In this document: one piece after another, positions 43,907 to 52,322 of the stretch | Layout: every line of letters starts with the position of its first letter | How positions within the stretch are numbered: the first letter of the stretch is position 1 | IMG/VR virus record: IMGVR_UViG_3300028654_000001 | Span: 372,001-436,000 of that record | DNA length: 64,000 nucleotides | DNA from: a virus | Direction: 5' to 3' (one strand) | Position numbers and translations under genes: made by a program | The notes under the pieces: model-generated | Told to the model about the DNA's origin: nothing | Seen by the model: the letters and a program-made list of their open reading frames with translations, nothing else | Databases searched by the model: none

Positions 43907-45894
43907 TAGTATCTCCTGCCTAGTGCACGAGGTGCCATACGATCCCTGACTATCCCGTGACTCCGCATTCGAGACACATGATAGTGCTGTAGAGAGGAGG
44001 CAGTCTTTGGTTGTGACCCTGAATACCCACGAGCAACAACCTTAGTGTTAGCCAACTTCTCGAGTGACAACCAAATAGCTCGAACTAAAGCGTCTGAAAC
44101 GTCATCATGAGCCCCAGAAATCTTTGGACACTCAACGGTAACCTGACTCTTTGCAAACTGAGTAGCCTCGAGGGTCAGTAACTCAGTAATGAATGCCGAG
44201 TGCTTACCACTTGATCCGTCACTCTCTGGTAGAGGGAAGTCATACAGCTGCAGTCGATGATCTAGCATGGTAAGCTTTGCAGCCTGAAACATCCGACTCT
44301 TCTGGTCTCTGGTGAAAAACTCACTCTTGAATTGCTTCAACCCCTTTTTGTGCAGAGATTGCTCAAGAGGGAGTCCTTGCCAACGATCGAAAAGACCATC
44401 TGTGATGTAGAACTTCTTGCAGAGTTCAGCGATCCAGTTAGATATCTCGTCGAAGTCTAGTCGCTCAACCCCCTCAATGGTGCGAGCATACTGAAGAAGT
44501 GGGGTTTGTAGATGGGGGTTTGACTCCCTCCACGGAAGCCCGGCATACCAAACCTCATGATAATCCTGGATAACTGTACGCCCCTCTAAGTGAGTGATTA
44601 CGATAGCGGTACCGTCTTTCCCGGCAGTAACCCCCACGTCTATCCCCATCTGATGAGGGTACCTGGCTGGACCTGCTGTCCTTGGGCGACGAGCTAGGTC
44701 AACACACTCAAGGAGATCAGCTTCTCTTTCGATCCAACCACGAACACGGTCAGAGAACTCAGCTCCGTACTCTGTCATGAAGACCGTTGGATCCTCATGG
44801 TACTTTTGACGAAGAAAGTCAGGCTCAACCGTTGGATTCACTTCCCAGGTGGGTGCCTGAATAGCCAACATATTCTCGGATCCCTCAGCCCGAGACATAG
44901 CAAAATGGAATAACTCGTAGAACTTCCCACCTCTATTAAGGGGGGATGAGATTGAGATGATTCGACTCTCAACAGGACCAATTGGACGACTCTTGTTCTT
45001 TGGATCCTTCGGGGAGAAAGCTAAAGCTGAAGGAGTTACAGCGTCATAGATGTCCTTGGCTGATGAGATCCCTTTGTCCTGGAAGTGAGCCATCTCATCA
45101 AGGATGATCACAATATTACCAGAACCACGGAGACCCTTGGACACTGAAGCTTTGAAGGTAACTCTTATGCTAGCTTTACCATTGAACGACGTAAACTTAC
45201 CGTTTTCATGCCGAACTGTTGGACCATACTTCTCAATGTCATACGGGGTTCGGAATTGGACGTAACTCAAGGTGTTGTTAGCAATGTACGGCTTGAAAAA
45301 CTCACACTTTGTTAGGTGAGCTGTCACGTCATTAAATAGGAGGCCGGCCTGATCCTTGTCGGTAGCTACCGAGATGACTTGAATTCTGTTTCCGTTAGGG
45401 AGCCCGTAATACTTCTGAGGGTTACCTAGTTGAATCAGACGATACAACTCATAGCTAGCGAAGACTGCTGAGAGGGTTGTCTTACCAGACCTCCTACCGA
45501 TGGGTAGAATTAGCTGACGGCGCATGTGATCCTGCTCACCAATATTACAGCGACCCTCACTATACAGAAACTTCAGATATTCTACTTCAGTGAACTCGTA
45601 TAGAACCCTGGACTTGAACATATCAGTGACGAAGATGTCCCTGATCTTGTCATCCAAAGGCATATTGTAGTAGAGTTTTACAATGAATCTCTGGACAGGG
45701 TAAAGACCCATATCCAGACCCCAGCTGGCTTCAGCATATTGGAGTACGTTGAAGATCCTGACCTTGCGCCCGTCGAGAGCTTCCTCTACGATGTCACCAC
45801 AGCCGATGCTGTTCTCTGCAACTGATTGAGCTCTGAACCCTGAGCTCCTAATGAGGTCGGCTACTCCTCTCGACTTATTATCCTTAGAGGGCAT
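43906..45894 (-). CDS. terL: Terminase large subunit
   Basis: This 662-residue packaging motor and nuclease has a Walker A-like LPIGRRSGKTT (131-140), Walker B IVIILDE (261-267), and the C-terminal RNase H-fold nuclease with MGIDVGVTAGKDGTA (Asp near residue 420) and an acidic AHDDVSDAL near residue 600. It is preceded by a probable small terminase and followed by topoisomerase IB and virion genes. The long N-terminus (about 125 residues before the ATPase) is longer than usual and may bind the portal or small subunit. Confidence 0.85.
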   Translation of the reverse strand: MPSKDNKSRGVADLIRSSGFRAQSVAENSIGCGDIVEEALDGRKVRIFNVLQYAEASWGLDMGLYPVQRFIVKLYYNMPLDDKIRDIFVTDMFKSRVLYEFTEVEYLKFLYSEGRCNIGEQDHMRRQLILPIGRRSGKTTLSAVFASYELYRLIQLGNPQKYYGLPNGNRIQVISVATDKDQAGLLFNDVTAHLTKCEFFKPYIANNTLSYVQFRTPYDIEKYGPTVRHENGKFTSFNGKASIRVTFKASVSKGLRGSGNIVIILDEMAHFQDKGISSAKDIYDAVTPSALAFSPKDPKNKSRPIGPVESRIISISSPLNRGGKFYELFHFAMSRAEGSENMLAIQAPTWEVNPTVEPDFLRQKYHEDPTVFMTEYGAEFSDRVRGWIEREADLLECVDLARRPRTAGPARYPHQMGIDVGVTAGKDGTAIVITHLEGRTVIQDYHEVWYAGLPWRESNPHLQTPLLQYARTIEGVERLDFDEISNWIAELCKKFYITDGLFDRWQGLPLEQSLHKKGLKQFKSEFFTRDQKSRMFQAAKLTMLDHRLQLYDFPLPESDGSSGKHSAFITELLTLEATQFAKSQVTVECPKISGAHDDVSDALVRAIWLSLEKLANTKVVARGYSGSQPKTASSLQHYHVSRMRSHGIVRDRMAPRALGRRY

Positions 45895-45898
45895 ACCC

Positions 45899-46507
45899 TT
45901 ACCTCAAAACATTCTGGGCTTTGTCTTCCCAATCTTCCATTGCAGTGGAAAACTTGCTGAAGAATAAGTCCATGAACTCCGCTGGTAGCACCTCTTGAGC
46001 AACCTCCCGCATGACCTCAACCCAGAGAGCGAATATCTTCTGCATCTTCTCACTACCGAGGTTTATTGAGTCACGGTCAGCCTCCCTAATTTTTAACTCA
46101 ATTTTAGCGAGTCTTTCTAGGGCATCAATTCGACGAGAGGAGAGTTGTCCAGTATCCACCCCACGCTTCTCACTCTCGATTCGTTGAAAGTGAATAGCAG
46201 ACTGCTCTCGAGCAATATCAAGCTTAACCCTATGGAGCAGAGTCATAGTGTCACAGTTACCCTCGATGGCTCTCACCAAGGGATCAGTTTCTGTGAACCT
46301 CATCTTCTCTTCTGTCATCAACGCGTGATACTCAAGATCACTCGTTGTGGGCATCCGCTCAACCTTACGAGGTCGACCCGGACCACGCTTGACAACTAAG
46401 GCATTCTTTCCTGTATTAGGGGCAGCATGAACCGGAAGGATCGACATGGTCCCTTCAGCTCGAACCTTTTCTGGGATCTCTGTTACATCTGGTGCTTCAT
46501 CACTCAT
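45899..46507 (-). CDS. Probable small terminase subunit with AT-hook
   Basis: This 202-residue protein starts at the ATG at 46507; an alternative upstream GTG would overlap the previous gene. Its motif VKRGPGRPRK (around residue 42) is an AT-hook that binds DNA in the minor groove. A coiled-coil (residues 95-140) and helical C-terminus follow. Its place directly before TerL fits the small terminase subunit, though no classic HTH is obvious. Confidence is therefore moderate. Confidence 0.5.
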   Translation of the reverse strand: MSDEAPDVTEIPEKVRAEGTMSILPVHAAPNTGKNALVVKRGPGRPRKVERMPTTSDLEYHALMTEEKMRFTETDPLVRAIEGNCDTMTLLHRVKLDIAREQSAIHFQRIESEKRGVDTGQLSSRRIDALERLAKIELKIREADRDSINLGSEKMQKIFALWVEVMREVAQEVLPAEFMDLFFSKFSTAMEDWEDKAQNVLR

Positions 46508-46511
46508 GGGG

Positions 46512-46904
46512 TTACCTATTGACAGACTTTGTTCCACCACCGCCGCCTGTCTCTATTAGGTATTGAGACAGGTTGCGAACTGTCGCGTAACCCTTGTCCT
46601 TTGGGATCTGGTTCTCGATTGCGTTACTAAGATCCTTGCCAGTCTCAGCTAAGTTGAGAACCCCGGTCTGGTCTGGCTTTGGGAAGAAAACATCTTTAGG
46701 ACGTAGGTCGCGACGATCTGGGTCGATAGTGTCTTCATGGTCAGAATTCATTTCCTGACCGTATTCCTTGAGGACTCCTCTACTAATCCCTTTCGGGTTG
46801 TTGAGAGGTTTGACAAGATCCTTCACGTCTTTCCGCATACCAGGAGGTTGATCCGCTTGAAGGAACCTGGCGGCCACACGAAGGGTTAGGATGTCGTCTC
46901 TCAC
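46512..46904 (-). CDS. Hypothetical protein
   Basis: This 130-residue protein starts MRDDILTLRVAARF. It has helical and Asp/Pro-rich polar segments (DPDRRDLRPKDVFF). It overlaps its upstream neighbour by 4 bp. No family is recognised. It could be an accessory packaging protein by position. A V-A-A-R-F/Y start is shared with the topoisomerase start (SLRVAARY). Confidence 0.6.
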   Translation of the reverse strand: MRDDILTLRVAARFLQADQPPGMRKDVKDLVKPLNNPKGISRGVLKEYGQEMNSDHEDTIDPDRRDLRPKDVFFPKPDQTGVLNLAETGKDLSNAIENQIPKDKGYATVRNLSQYLIETGGGGGTKSVNR

Positions 46905-48937
46905 AGGTCTACCTTTGCCCTGCCCATCTGAACCGATACCTTCTCTGGCTTCACCGGTTCTGGGTTGAGATCAATGTTCATCGAGGTCATAGCGTACTCC
47001 GCCACGATCGAGTGAGATGGAATCATAAGGCTCTGGAGGTCATGCTCAGTTGAGTCACCAGATGCCAGGATCTCCCTCTGCATTGCCGTCTTGTCTGCAT
47101 AAGGGGGATCCACTACCAACGGCTTTGCATACTTCGAGCAAGTCCCCGGAACGGCCTGATGAATACAACTCGAGCACTTCGGGCCAATCTTAACATAAGG
47201 GACCTGTCGAGCTCTATGAAGCCTACCACCCTCCTCACACCCACGAGAATAGTCCTCATAGACTGTTGGATCGATGAAGAAGATCCCTTGAAGACCCTGT
47301 TCAGCGAGTGTAGTCTTGAGCAAGTCAGTAGCTGCCCTAATGTCTGTATTGGCAAACTTGGACTTGAGGAGACCTAGAAGCTGTCTTCCGTAGAGACCCT
47401 CATTCATGTATCGAGAAGCAGTCTTCAGGATCTCGTGGTTCAAGATATCCCGCTTGGTCAGGTCTTTGGCTTCCTTATCGTACTTGTACCCGTTGAATTC
47501 TTGCTCAATATAAGCTCGAAGCGGGGTGTTGGCCTTCTTAGGAGTAGTAGCTGTCCTGTAAATAGCCTTGATAGCTTCAGCAGGCGTTGCACCCCAAGCC
47601 ACCTTGTCAGATCCTGTCTCTAGGTTGCCAGCCTGACGATGCTCCCATAGGAGGGCGTTGACCGTCTCTTGTGTATACAGGTCCTCAGCCTTGGCAACCA
47701 ACCGCTTGCCATACATCATGCACCGAGCCACCTTATTGTAGAGGCACCCAGGGCACCTCCCACCAGCCACAATCCCTTTAATGGATGGGTTGTGCTTAGC
47801 AAGGAAATCGGCTCCCGTATGACAATCATCAAAGGTCTCTTGCGTTGAGTAGGTGGTCCCGAAGTAACCGGCCTCTTTGAAGACGGGCTCCCAAGTTGGC
47901 CTGGTTGCTTTCAGATCATCCAAGGAAAAGGATAGTTTAAGGGACTGCAACAGTTCCTGTTCTCCATGGCCCTTGAGCATCTCCCTACGCAGGAAGGCGG
48001 ATATATCGAATGCCTTCAAGTTCATAGCACTCTTGTTCACTGAGGCGGTCCGACCTGTGGCTACTTCTGGACTCCACGCTAAGTGTTCGTTGACAAGTCC
48101 CTGAGCTTGAGCAGAGATGATCGGTAGATGAACCTTCGGTGGTTCTACAGTAGCCTTAAGGAACTGTAGTGGGTTGACAACTGGCTTCTGCATCTCAGCA
48201 GAATCAGCAACCTTCACATCATCCGCCAAGAGGGCTCGCTTGATCCTACTTCGAGGATCTTCACTCGAGGCTTGAACAATCTGCTTACCCCTAGCGGATT
48301 GATTCCGCTCAACAGCATCTGCGAGAGCTTGGGTGTAGGGTACCTCGAGAACTATCTCTTTCTGAAAAACAGCACAATTCTGGCTAGATCCATGAATGCA
48401 ACCCAGACATCGATCTTTGGCTACAACGAACCTAGAGTCTTGAGCATACCTCTTAACGAAGTCAACCGTTTGACGGCTTGCTTGATGACAAGTGGGGAAG
48501 TCCTCCGAGTCAACGTATAACTTACCTAGAAGCCCGCGCTCAGCTACCACCTGAGTCAGGATCTGACGTGAGGCTACCAGAGTGTCCCGATCAAACCTTG
48601 ACGTCAATTCACCCTTGAACTTCTCAAGGTCAGTCGATTGCATAAGAGCCAACCGAGCCACTTTGATCACCCTCTGAAGGATATCCTCAGATGATAACTT
48701 CCCATGAGCCTGACTAAGATCACCCATGGTCCGAGGGGATTCCTTATTAGGAACCAAATAGGTGGATGGGCTCTTGTCCTCATGACTCCACAACGCCTGC
48801 ATATCAGGAGCTATATCTAGGTTTTGCTTCGGAAGAGTATCCAACTCACGATACTGCTTCTCATCCACATCGAGCCAATCGAGGTTGGCGACGGAGCCTT
48901 CTTTGATGAAACTGGAGATGTCGCCTAGCTCAGCCAT
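46901..48937 (-). CDS. Large protein with three Cys-rich modules
   Basis: This 678-residue protein has three related segments. Each has an upstream Cys with a conserved aromatic/Asp setting, then CxxC-x(7-8)-C: CLGCIHGSSQNC at about residue 190, CPGCLYNKVARC at about 405, and CSSCIHQAVPGTC at about 600, each followed by a basic K-x-hydrophobic strand. The repeat suggests three zinc-binding modules joined by helical linkers. It may bind nucleic acid or act as a packaging or structural adaptor. No family is recognised. Confidence 0.65.
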   Translation of the reverse strand: MAELGDISSFIKEGSVANLDWLDVDEKQYRELDTLPKQNLDIAPDMQALWSHEDKSPSTYLVPNKESPRTMGDLSQAHGKLSSEDILQRVIKVARLALMQSTDLEKFKGELTSRFDRDTLVASRQILTQVVAERGLLGKLYVDSEDFPTCHQASRQTVDFVKRYAQDSRFVVAKDRCLGCIHGSSQNCAVFQKEIVLEVPYTQALADAVERNQSARGKQIVQASSEDPRSRIKRALLADDVKVADSAEMQKPVVNPLQFLKATVEPPKVHLPIISAQAQGLVNEHLAWSPEVATGRTASVNKSAMNLKAFDISAFLRREMLKGHGEQELLQSLKLSFSLDDLKATRPTWEPVFKEAGYFGTTYSTQETFDDCHTGADFLAKHNPSIKGIVAGGRCPGCLYNKVARCMMYGKRLVAKAEDLYTQETVNALLWEHRQAGNLETGSDKVAWGATPAEAIKAIYRTATTPKKANTPLRAYIEQEFNGYKYDKEAKDLTKRDILNHEILKTASRYMNEGLYGRQLLGLLKSKFANTDIRAATDLLKTTLAEQGLQGIFFIDPTVYEDYSRGCEEGGRLHRARQVPYVKIGPKCSSCIHQAVPGTCSKYAKPLVVDPPYADKTAMQREILASGDSTEHDLQSLMIPSHSIVAEYAMTSMNIDLNPEPVKPEKVSVQMGRAKVDL

Positions 48938-50438
48938 TATAGTCTTCCCTGTAGAGATCTTGCTGATCGTTACGGTAATTATGAGTAGTGTAGTCGTACT
49001 TTATGTACGGAACCTCACCCTGCTCCATCCGATAGTCTGTGTTTGGTGAGATATCACGGTCATAGTTGTAGTTCGAGTCATCTCCAGGCATCTGGGAATC
49101 CGCAAACATGAACTCATCGTTGTGAGAGGGTCGCGGGGTAAGTGGGGCATCCTTACCGGGTGGGCTTCCTTGGGGCATCGTTGACTGCCCGAAGAGGCTC
49201 ACGTTGAATTGGTTTCCCTTGTCCCCCTCGTAGTAGTCCGACCGGGATACTCCGTCGGGGCCATCAAAAGGGAGGTCTGAACTCGCGTAGTTCGTCCAAA
49301 AGTCACTCGGAGACAGGGTGTCTTGGTAAGGTCCAGCACCCGGGTTTGGATCCTTGGTATTCGCTCCAGGATCATCAGGTAACTCACTCTGCGGACCCCA
49401 AACACCCCTACCATCTGGGTTTTTAGTTCCGTACCCTTCAGATCCCTGACCTTTGGCCCCATATCCGAGCCCAAAGTCATTGGCTTCAGTTGGGGTATCG
49501 TCATCACTGGGCATTGAGGACTCGCCCCAAACCTCACCAGTGGAATTTCTACTGAGTTGATTATCAAACCAAGAGGGGTAGTTGTACTCACTACCAACCC
49601 CATCGGTCTTGCCCCAGTCATCATCAACTGGCGGGTCATCCTCGTTGTAAGATCCACCGGGACCAGTTTGCTCCCCACGGTCTAAGTGATCTACCCGTGG
49701 CCCAGGAAGTGAACAAGGTGCAACAGACGAGTTAGCGTATTTTAATCTAGCACAAGGGGCTTTCCAATCCGAAGCCTCCTTTGTCTTGTAGGTCTCACCA
49801 GGGGGTTTAGCCTCATTAGTTTCGGGATCACTTCCTTGAGGGACTTGAGAAGCTCCAGTATCCTTCTTCTCATCCTTGATTTGATCCTTCATTTGCTTAG
49901 TCTTGGGTGGACTCTTCTTCTCGACCTCTTCCACCTCATCGTCCCCATAGCGCTCAGGATCCTCTAGGACTTCGTCAGCCTCATCAATGAGTTCTTCTAC
50001 GTCCGAAGCATCGGCATCATCTAGAATCGAGATCTGAGGTCTCCAGTGAGGCGCGTGAATCTCATCGTGAAGGGTGTCCGTGAGTGAGGAGAGGGTCTCA
50101 CAAGCCTCTTGGAGTCGTGACCTAACCTCCTTGACTTTGAGAACGTACCCCTTCCCGCCTAGCATACCATCAGGGGAGATGTCTGAGGACTTGAGCCTAG
50201 CGAATTCCTTGTAGGCTGTTAGGGTGTGACCTAAGGCTACCGAAGTCGAGAACAACGTTCTGGCTAATGGTTTGAGAGCCTTTAGGTCGAAGTCATGGTT
50301 CTTAGGGATCTCACGCTTTCCACCCTCACCCATAGGGGGAGGAACCGGAGGAGTTTTGGGAGGAGAGAGAGGAAGACCTTCTTCCCTCGCAATAACGATT
50401 CTAACCTTTTCACTAGAGTTCAAGAGGCCTCCGATCAA
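48930..50438 (-). CDS. Acidic low-complexity protein, TTG start
   Basis: This 502-residue protein starts at a TTG that overlaps the previous stop (TTGA); a later TTG at 50423 has a better GGAGG site. It is Pro-rich at the start, then helical (residues 50-130), then Asp/Glu/Lys-rich with about 250 residues of Gly, Pro, Asp, Ser and Tyr (disordered). Gene position and composition suggest an internal or surface virion protein. No motif is recognised. Confidence 0.55.
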   Translation of the reverse strand: MIGGLLNSSEKVRIVIAREEGLPLSPPKTPPVPPPMGEGGKREIPKNHDFDLKALKPLARTLFSTSVALGHTLTAYKEFARLKSSDISPDGMLGGKGYVLKVKEVRSRLQEACETLSSLTDTLHDEIHAPHWRPQISILDDADASDVEELIDEADEVLEDPERYGDDEVEEVEKKSPPKTKQMKDQIKDEKKDTGASQVPQGSDPETNEAKPPGETYKTKEASDWKAPCARLKYANSSVAPCSLPGPRVDHLDRGEQTGPGGSYNEDDPPVDDDWGKTDGVGSEYNYPSWFDNQLSRNSTGEVWGESSMPSDDDTPTEANDFGLGYGAKGQGSEGYGTKNPDGRGVWGPQSELPDDPGANTKDPNPGAGPYQDTLSPSDFWTNYASSDLPFDGPDGVSRSDYYEGDKGNQFNVSLFGQSTMPQGSPPGKDAPLTPRPSHNDEFMFADSQMPGDDSNYNYDRDISPNTDYRMEQGEVPYIKYDYTTHNYRNDQQDLYREDYNG

Positions 50439-50719
50439 ACTTTGAGTGGTGACCCGTTGTCGTCGAACATCCGCTCCACGTACATACCGCCACTGGGCTC
50501 ACGTCTGATTGACCACAGGTCTCTTTCCGCCTTATGGATCAGCTCGTCATTTGATAACCGAATGAACGGACTCAGATCTCGGATGGAGGCTACTCTTACT
50601 CGATGAGGGGTAGGGGTAACCATCTCGGGCTCTCTCTTGAAGAAGGCGTCAAGCCCTGTTGAGCCTTGAACCTCAAAACCACTCAAATCAAAGTTACGGT
50701 TAGACATCCTTAGCCTCAT
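50435..50719 (-). CDS. Small hypothetical protein
   Basis: This 94-residue protein reads FDLSGFEVQGSTGLDAFFKR and has a helix-rich C-terminus with basic residues. It overlaps the upstream gene by four bases and the downstream gene by four. It is of similar size to small head-tail connector proteins, but no diagnostic motif is visible. Confidence 0.55.
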   Translation of the reverse strand: MRLRMSNRNFDLSGFEVQGSTGLDAFFKREPEMVTPTPHRVRVASIRDLSPFIRLSNDELIHKAERDLWSIRREPSGGMYVERMFDDNGSPLKV

Positions 50720-51633
50720 GAAACAACAAGACGAATTTCAACGTCTAGATACTGGTTTGAACTGTACCCACTGATGCGAAGCTTCTCAGAATATGTACCT
50801 TGGAAAAGGTTATCTGGAGGTTGTACCGTCACAGTAACCGTTTGTGAGCCCCCAGAATTTATTTCGCCCTCAGATGGCAACCAACTTCTAAGCCAGTTGT
50901 TGCAGAGCCCGGTCAGAGCCCTGATGTCAAATTCCAATACAGATCCAACTGGGCCTGTATTTAGGACATTGAACGACTGTTGAGTCCCAGGGGGGTCAAC
51001 CATTGTGATATGCCCAGATACATCACGAATTGCGTTGAATGTTAGAATGGGTATGCTGGACCCGATGGTAGCTTTCGGTCGAACAATTACTGTAATCCCC
51101 ATTGTCTGTGGGTTATTAGAGGCTGTCGGATCTTGAATGGTAACTCCACCGCTATAGGGGCTATTGGCTGCTAGCAGCGAAGTGGAGTCAACCTCAACGG
51201 TGAACTCACCGCTCTCATTAATGGACAAGTTACCCACTGTAGATGGGTTGACCACAATGAATGGGGCAGATGTAGTGAGGCTCGCTCCAAGGAGAGAACC
51301 GTATACGCCTGCGTTGGTCAAACCAACGGTCTGAGAAGGTGAGAACCCTCTCCCCTCGTCTACCGCAAAGGTGAGCGAGCTTGGTGGACCAATGAGGATG
51401 CTTGGAGCGAAGTTAGCCTGAAGCTCAATAATGCTGTCAGCCATCGCTCTAACAACGGGACCTGGGATCGGAATGGAATCCCGTAGGAGCCCGTACGGAG
51501 ATATCACGTCCCTCACTTGGTAAGTGGGGTTCGATTGGGACACATCGAGTCGAGTAGTCCACTTCCAAGATCCTGGTGGGACTTGATACTCAAACTGGTA
51601 GTCGTGGTAGCGGAGGTTCTGTACGAGTGGCAA
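50716..51633 (-). CDS. BACON/Ig-like domain protein
   Basis: This 305-residue protein has two beta-sandwich modules of BACON/Ig type. Module 1 is at about residues 80-185 (SSLTFAVDEG, QTVGLTNAGVYGSLL, ISSG-type strands and ITVIV). Module 2 is at about 195-305 (QQSFNVLNTGPVGSVLEF, GGSQTVTVTVQ, YSEKLRISGY). Such modules occur on virion surfaces and can bind glycans. It lies between the sigma-like gene and the head genes. Surface display is inferred. Confidence 0.7.
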   Translation of the reverse strand: MPLVQNLRYHDYQFEYQVPPGSWKWTTRLDVSQSNPTYQVRDVISPYGLLRDSIPIPGPVVRAMADSIIELQANFAPSILIGPPSSLTFAVDEGRGFSPSQTVGLTNAGVYGSLLGASLTTSAPFIVVNPSTVGNLSINESGEFTVEVDSTSLLAANSPYSGGVTIQDPTASNNPQTMGITVIVRPKATIGSSIPILTFNAIRDVSGHITMVDPPGTQQSFNVLNTGPVGSVLEFDIRALTGLCNNWLRSWLPSEGEINSGGSQTVTVTVQPPDNLFQGTYSEKLRISGYSSNQYLDVEIRLVVS

Positions 51634-51685
51634 GGCAGTCCTCTAAACTGCCAGGCTACAAATAGAAGCTCAGGTTATCCCAAGG

Positions 51686-52309
51686 TTAGGTGATTGCATC
51701 CCCACCACGGTTACTCCACTGTGGAAGCGATACCGCTCTTAAGATGTTGAAATTTTTAGAGGCTATAGAGGTGAACACCTTAGCGTACGGTATAAAGCGC
51801 TCGTCTTCTTGAGATTTCTTTTCTAAAGCCCTCACTGCTCCAAAGAAGCGATGCCTAACACGACCTTGAGTTAGGTTGAGCCTGGAAGCGACCTCACTCT
51901 GGCACGTTGTCTCCCACATACCCAACATAATGTCTACGTCTATTGGCTTGAGTGGCACTTCCAACAGACTCTTCCTCATCTCTGTTTCTTCGAGCTGAGG
52001 CATAGACGTTAGAAACTTGATCCTTTGAATCCCCCTATCCAATCTGTAGCTGATAGCCGCTTGGGTAACTCCAAAGTAATGAGCAATACTGGCCTGCCTC
52101 ATCTTATCCTTGAAGTACATCTGAATCAAGTCAGCTTCTCTATCAGGGATCTTAGGGAATAATGGTTCTATCTCGTTCTCGTAACTCATCGAAGCAAGGT
52201 CAGAGTCTGCAGGATCGTCTGGATTCTCCATCTCATAGAAGGGGGATGGATCTGGAAATCGATTGGCTATTTCATAGGGGTCTACCGAAATCAGATAACC
52301 TGTGCTCAT
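51686..52309 (-). CDS. Sigma-factor-like/transcription regulator with two HTH
   Basis: This 207-residue protein contains a sigma-70 region 4-type HTH at about residues 54-95 (IPDREADLIQMYFKDKMRQA, SIAHYFGVTQAAISYRLDRG). A second HTH-like segment at about 130-160 (SEVASRLNLTQGRVRHRFFG) follows. Region 2 is missing or very different, so it may be a promoter-recognition accessory. It lies after the NusG-FEN gene and before the structural genes, where a regulator for late transcription would fit. Confidence 0.65.
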   Translation of the reverse strand: MSTGYLISVDPYEIANRFPDPSPFYEMENPDDPADSDLASMSYENEIEPLFPKIPDREADLIQMYFKDKMRQASIAHYFGVTQAAISYRLDRGIQRIKFLTSMPQLEETEMRKSLLEVPLKPIDVDIMLGMWETTCQSEVASRLNLTQGRVRHRFFGAVRALEKKSQEDERFIPYAKVFTSIASKNFNILRAVSLPQWSNRGGDAIT

Positions 52310-52322
52310 AGATCAAACTCCG

